64,000 nt of DNA from positions 1-64,000 of the forward strand of contig MPUH01000081.1 of NCBI GenBank assembly GCA_001970955.1. The letters are read 5' to 3'. Positions within the stretch are counted from its first letter, which is position 1, and the number at the start of each line of letters is the position of its first letter. The position numbers and the translations under genes were made by a program. The notes under the pieces are model-generated. The model had not been told where the DNA came from. It saw nothing but the letters and a program-made list of their open reading frames with translations, and did not search any database. Positions 63,433 to 64,000 of the stretch are shown here, in pieces. The DNA is from Stentor coeruleus (taxonomy: Eukaryota > Ciliophora > Heterotrichea > Heterotrichida > Stentoridae).

Positions 63433-64000
63433 TTACAAAAGAACATAATTCCCATCTTCCACAATAAAATAGCTCTTATGCGACCTATCAATAACCTTCG
63501 CCGTAATTTCTCTATTAAACTCAAAATTAAACCTCCCAGGTGAAAACCTCTCCAACAAACTCATCGTCACATCACTAACATTAATCTTCCCCGCCATACC
63601 TCCACTTTCCATTTTATTCGAAATAAGTACATCTGGACCATAAATATCATATCTAACAATATTCGTCCCAGTAATTCCCGCAATAACTTCCCCTGTATGT
63701 ATGCCAATTCTCATATTCAATTCACTTCCATTTTCCTTATTAACCTCTTTGATAATATTAATCATACTCTTAGCCATTTCTACAACATTTAAACATTCTT
63801 TAGTCAGATCTCGATTTTCTCCACCAATATATCCCATAACAACATAACAATCCCCAATAGTATGTACTTTATATACATTATGAACAACACATACTTTATC
63901 AAATCTTGTAAACATCATACTAAGCATTCCAACAACTTCAGCTGGAGTTTTATTAGAACTCCAAGCAGTAAAACCAACAATATCAGCATATAATAAAGTA
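63433..64000 (-). CDS. Class III nucleotidyl cyclase catalytic domain (5' end beyond window)
   Basis: The open frame runs to the window edge; the first visible residues are LLYADIVGFTAWSS, so the Met at 63927 is internal and the start lies beyond 64000. Catalytic landmarks: metal-binding Asp in ADIVGF, second metal Asp in HTIGDCYVVMGY, the MRIGIHTGEVIAGITG segment, RYDIYG and SNKMESGGMAGKINVS. The residue before TIGD is His, where guanylyl cyclases have Glu and adenylyl cyclases Lys. The RYD Asp corresponds to the adenylyl-type choice, so substrate is unclear but cAMP is slightly favoured. In ciliates such domains usually sit at the C-terminus of large membrane cyclases, and the TAA here lies soon after the domain, consistent with that. 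Confidence 0.92.
   Translation of the reverse strand, partial: TLLYADIVGFTAWSSNKTPAEVVGMLSMMFTRFDKVCVVHNVYKVHTIGDCYVVMGYIGGENRDLTKECLNVVEMAKSMINIIKEVNKENGSELNMRIGIHTGEVIAGITGTNIVRYDIYGPDVLISNKMESGGMAGKINVSDVTMSLLERFSPGRFNFEFNREITAKVIDRSHKSYFIVEDGNYVLL

Overview
The window looks like macronuclear DNA of a heterotrich ciliate, most like Stentor. Evidence: it is very AT-rich; long intact genes read with UAA/UAG (and at most rarely UGA) as stop and TGG for tryptophan; one gene is joined cleanly by removing a 15-nt GTA...TAG intron (36830-36844), the tiny intron size typical of Stentor and Blepharisma; and the gene content is ciliary/centriolar (CEP20/FOR20, TMEM107, coiled-coil and basic cytoskeletal proteins). 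Compared with what I would expect of a compact macronuclear genome, the spacers are long and contain decayed genes.

Layout. 0-4 kb: a tandem family of three secreted ML-domain (NPC2/MD-2-like) lipid-binding genes plus a fourth decayed copy, with a decayed piggyBac transposase between the first two. 4.8-6.1 kb: an orphan gene. 6.1-9.7 kb: gene-free, with a 95-bp tandem repeat and one copy of a dispersed coding-like repeat. 9.7-17.3 kb: a thioredoxin-like/ZZ zinc-finger protein, a LITAF-domain protein, a CBM20 starch-binding protein, an XK-related-like membrane protein and small orphans. 19.2-25.4 kb: two convergent orphans (one cut in two by an assembly artefact), a decayed ZZ gene and a gene with a decaying 3' tail. 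26.0-29.2 kb: a secreted Cys-rich protein convergent with a TBCC (RP2-like) + clathrin light chain fusion. 32.4-34.9 kb: eIF3c. 36.2 kb: a spliced LITAF-like gene. 40-47 kb: zinc-finger, CEP20/FOR20, TMEM107, coiled-coil and a giant Cys/Tyr repeat surface protein. 47-52.5 kb: a family of ~60-residue proteins, three starting Met-Gly-Cys, inside a ~1.8 kb direct duplication with ~75-bp inverted repeats. 54-58 kb: a PB1-domain protein, a heavily decayed gene, a MYND protein and another MGC micro-protein. 59.5-62.9 kb: a divergent pair of cytoskeletal proteins sharing 73 bp. The right edge cuts a class III nucleotidyl cyclase.

The strongest genome-scale signal is strand asymmetry. Spacers 5' of genes are nearly G-free on the sense strand, and spacers 3' of genes are nearly C-free, so composition alone predicts gene orientation. 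Every single-N position in the window sits between direct copies of the same sequence; these look like unmerged contig ends, and one of them splits a real gene.
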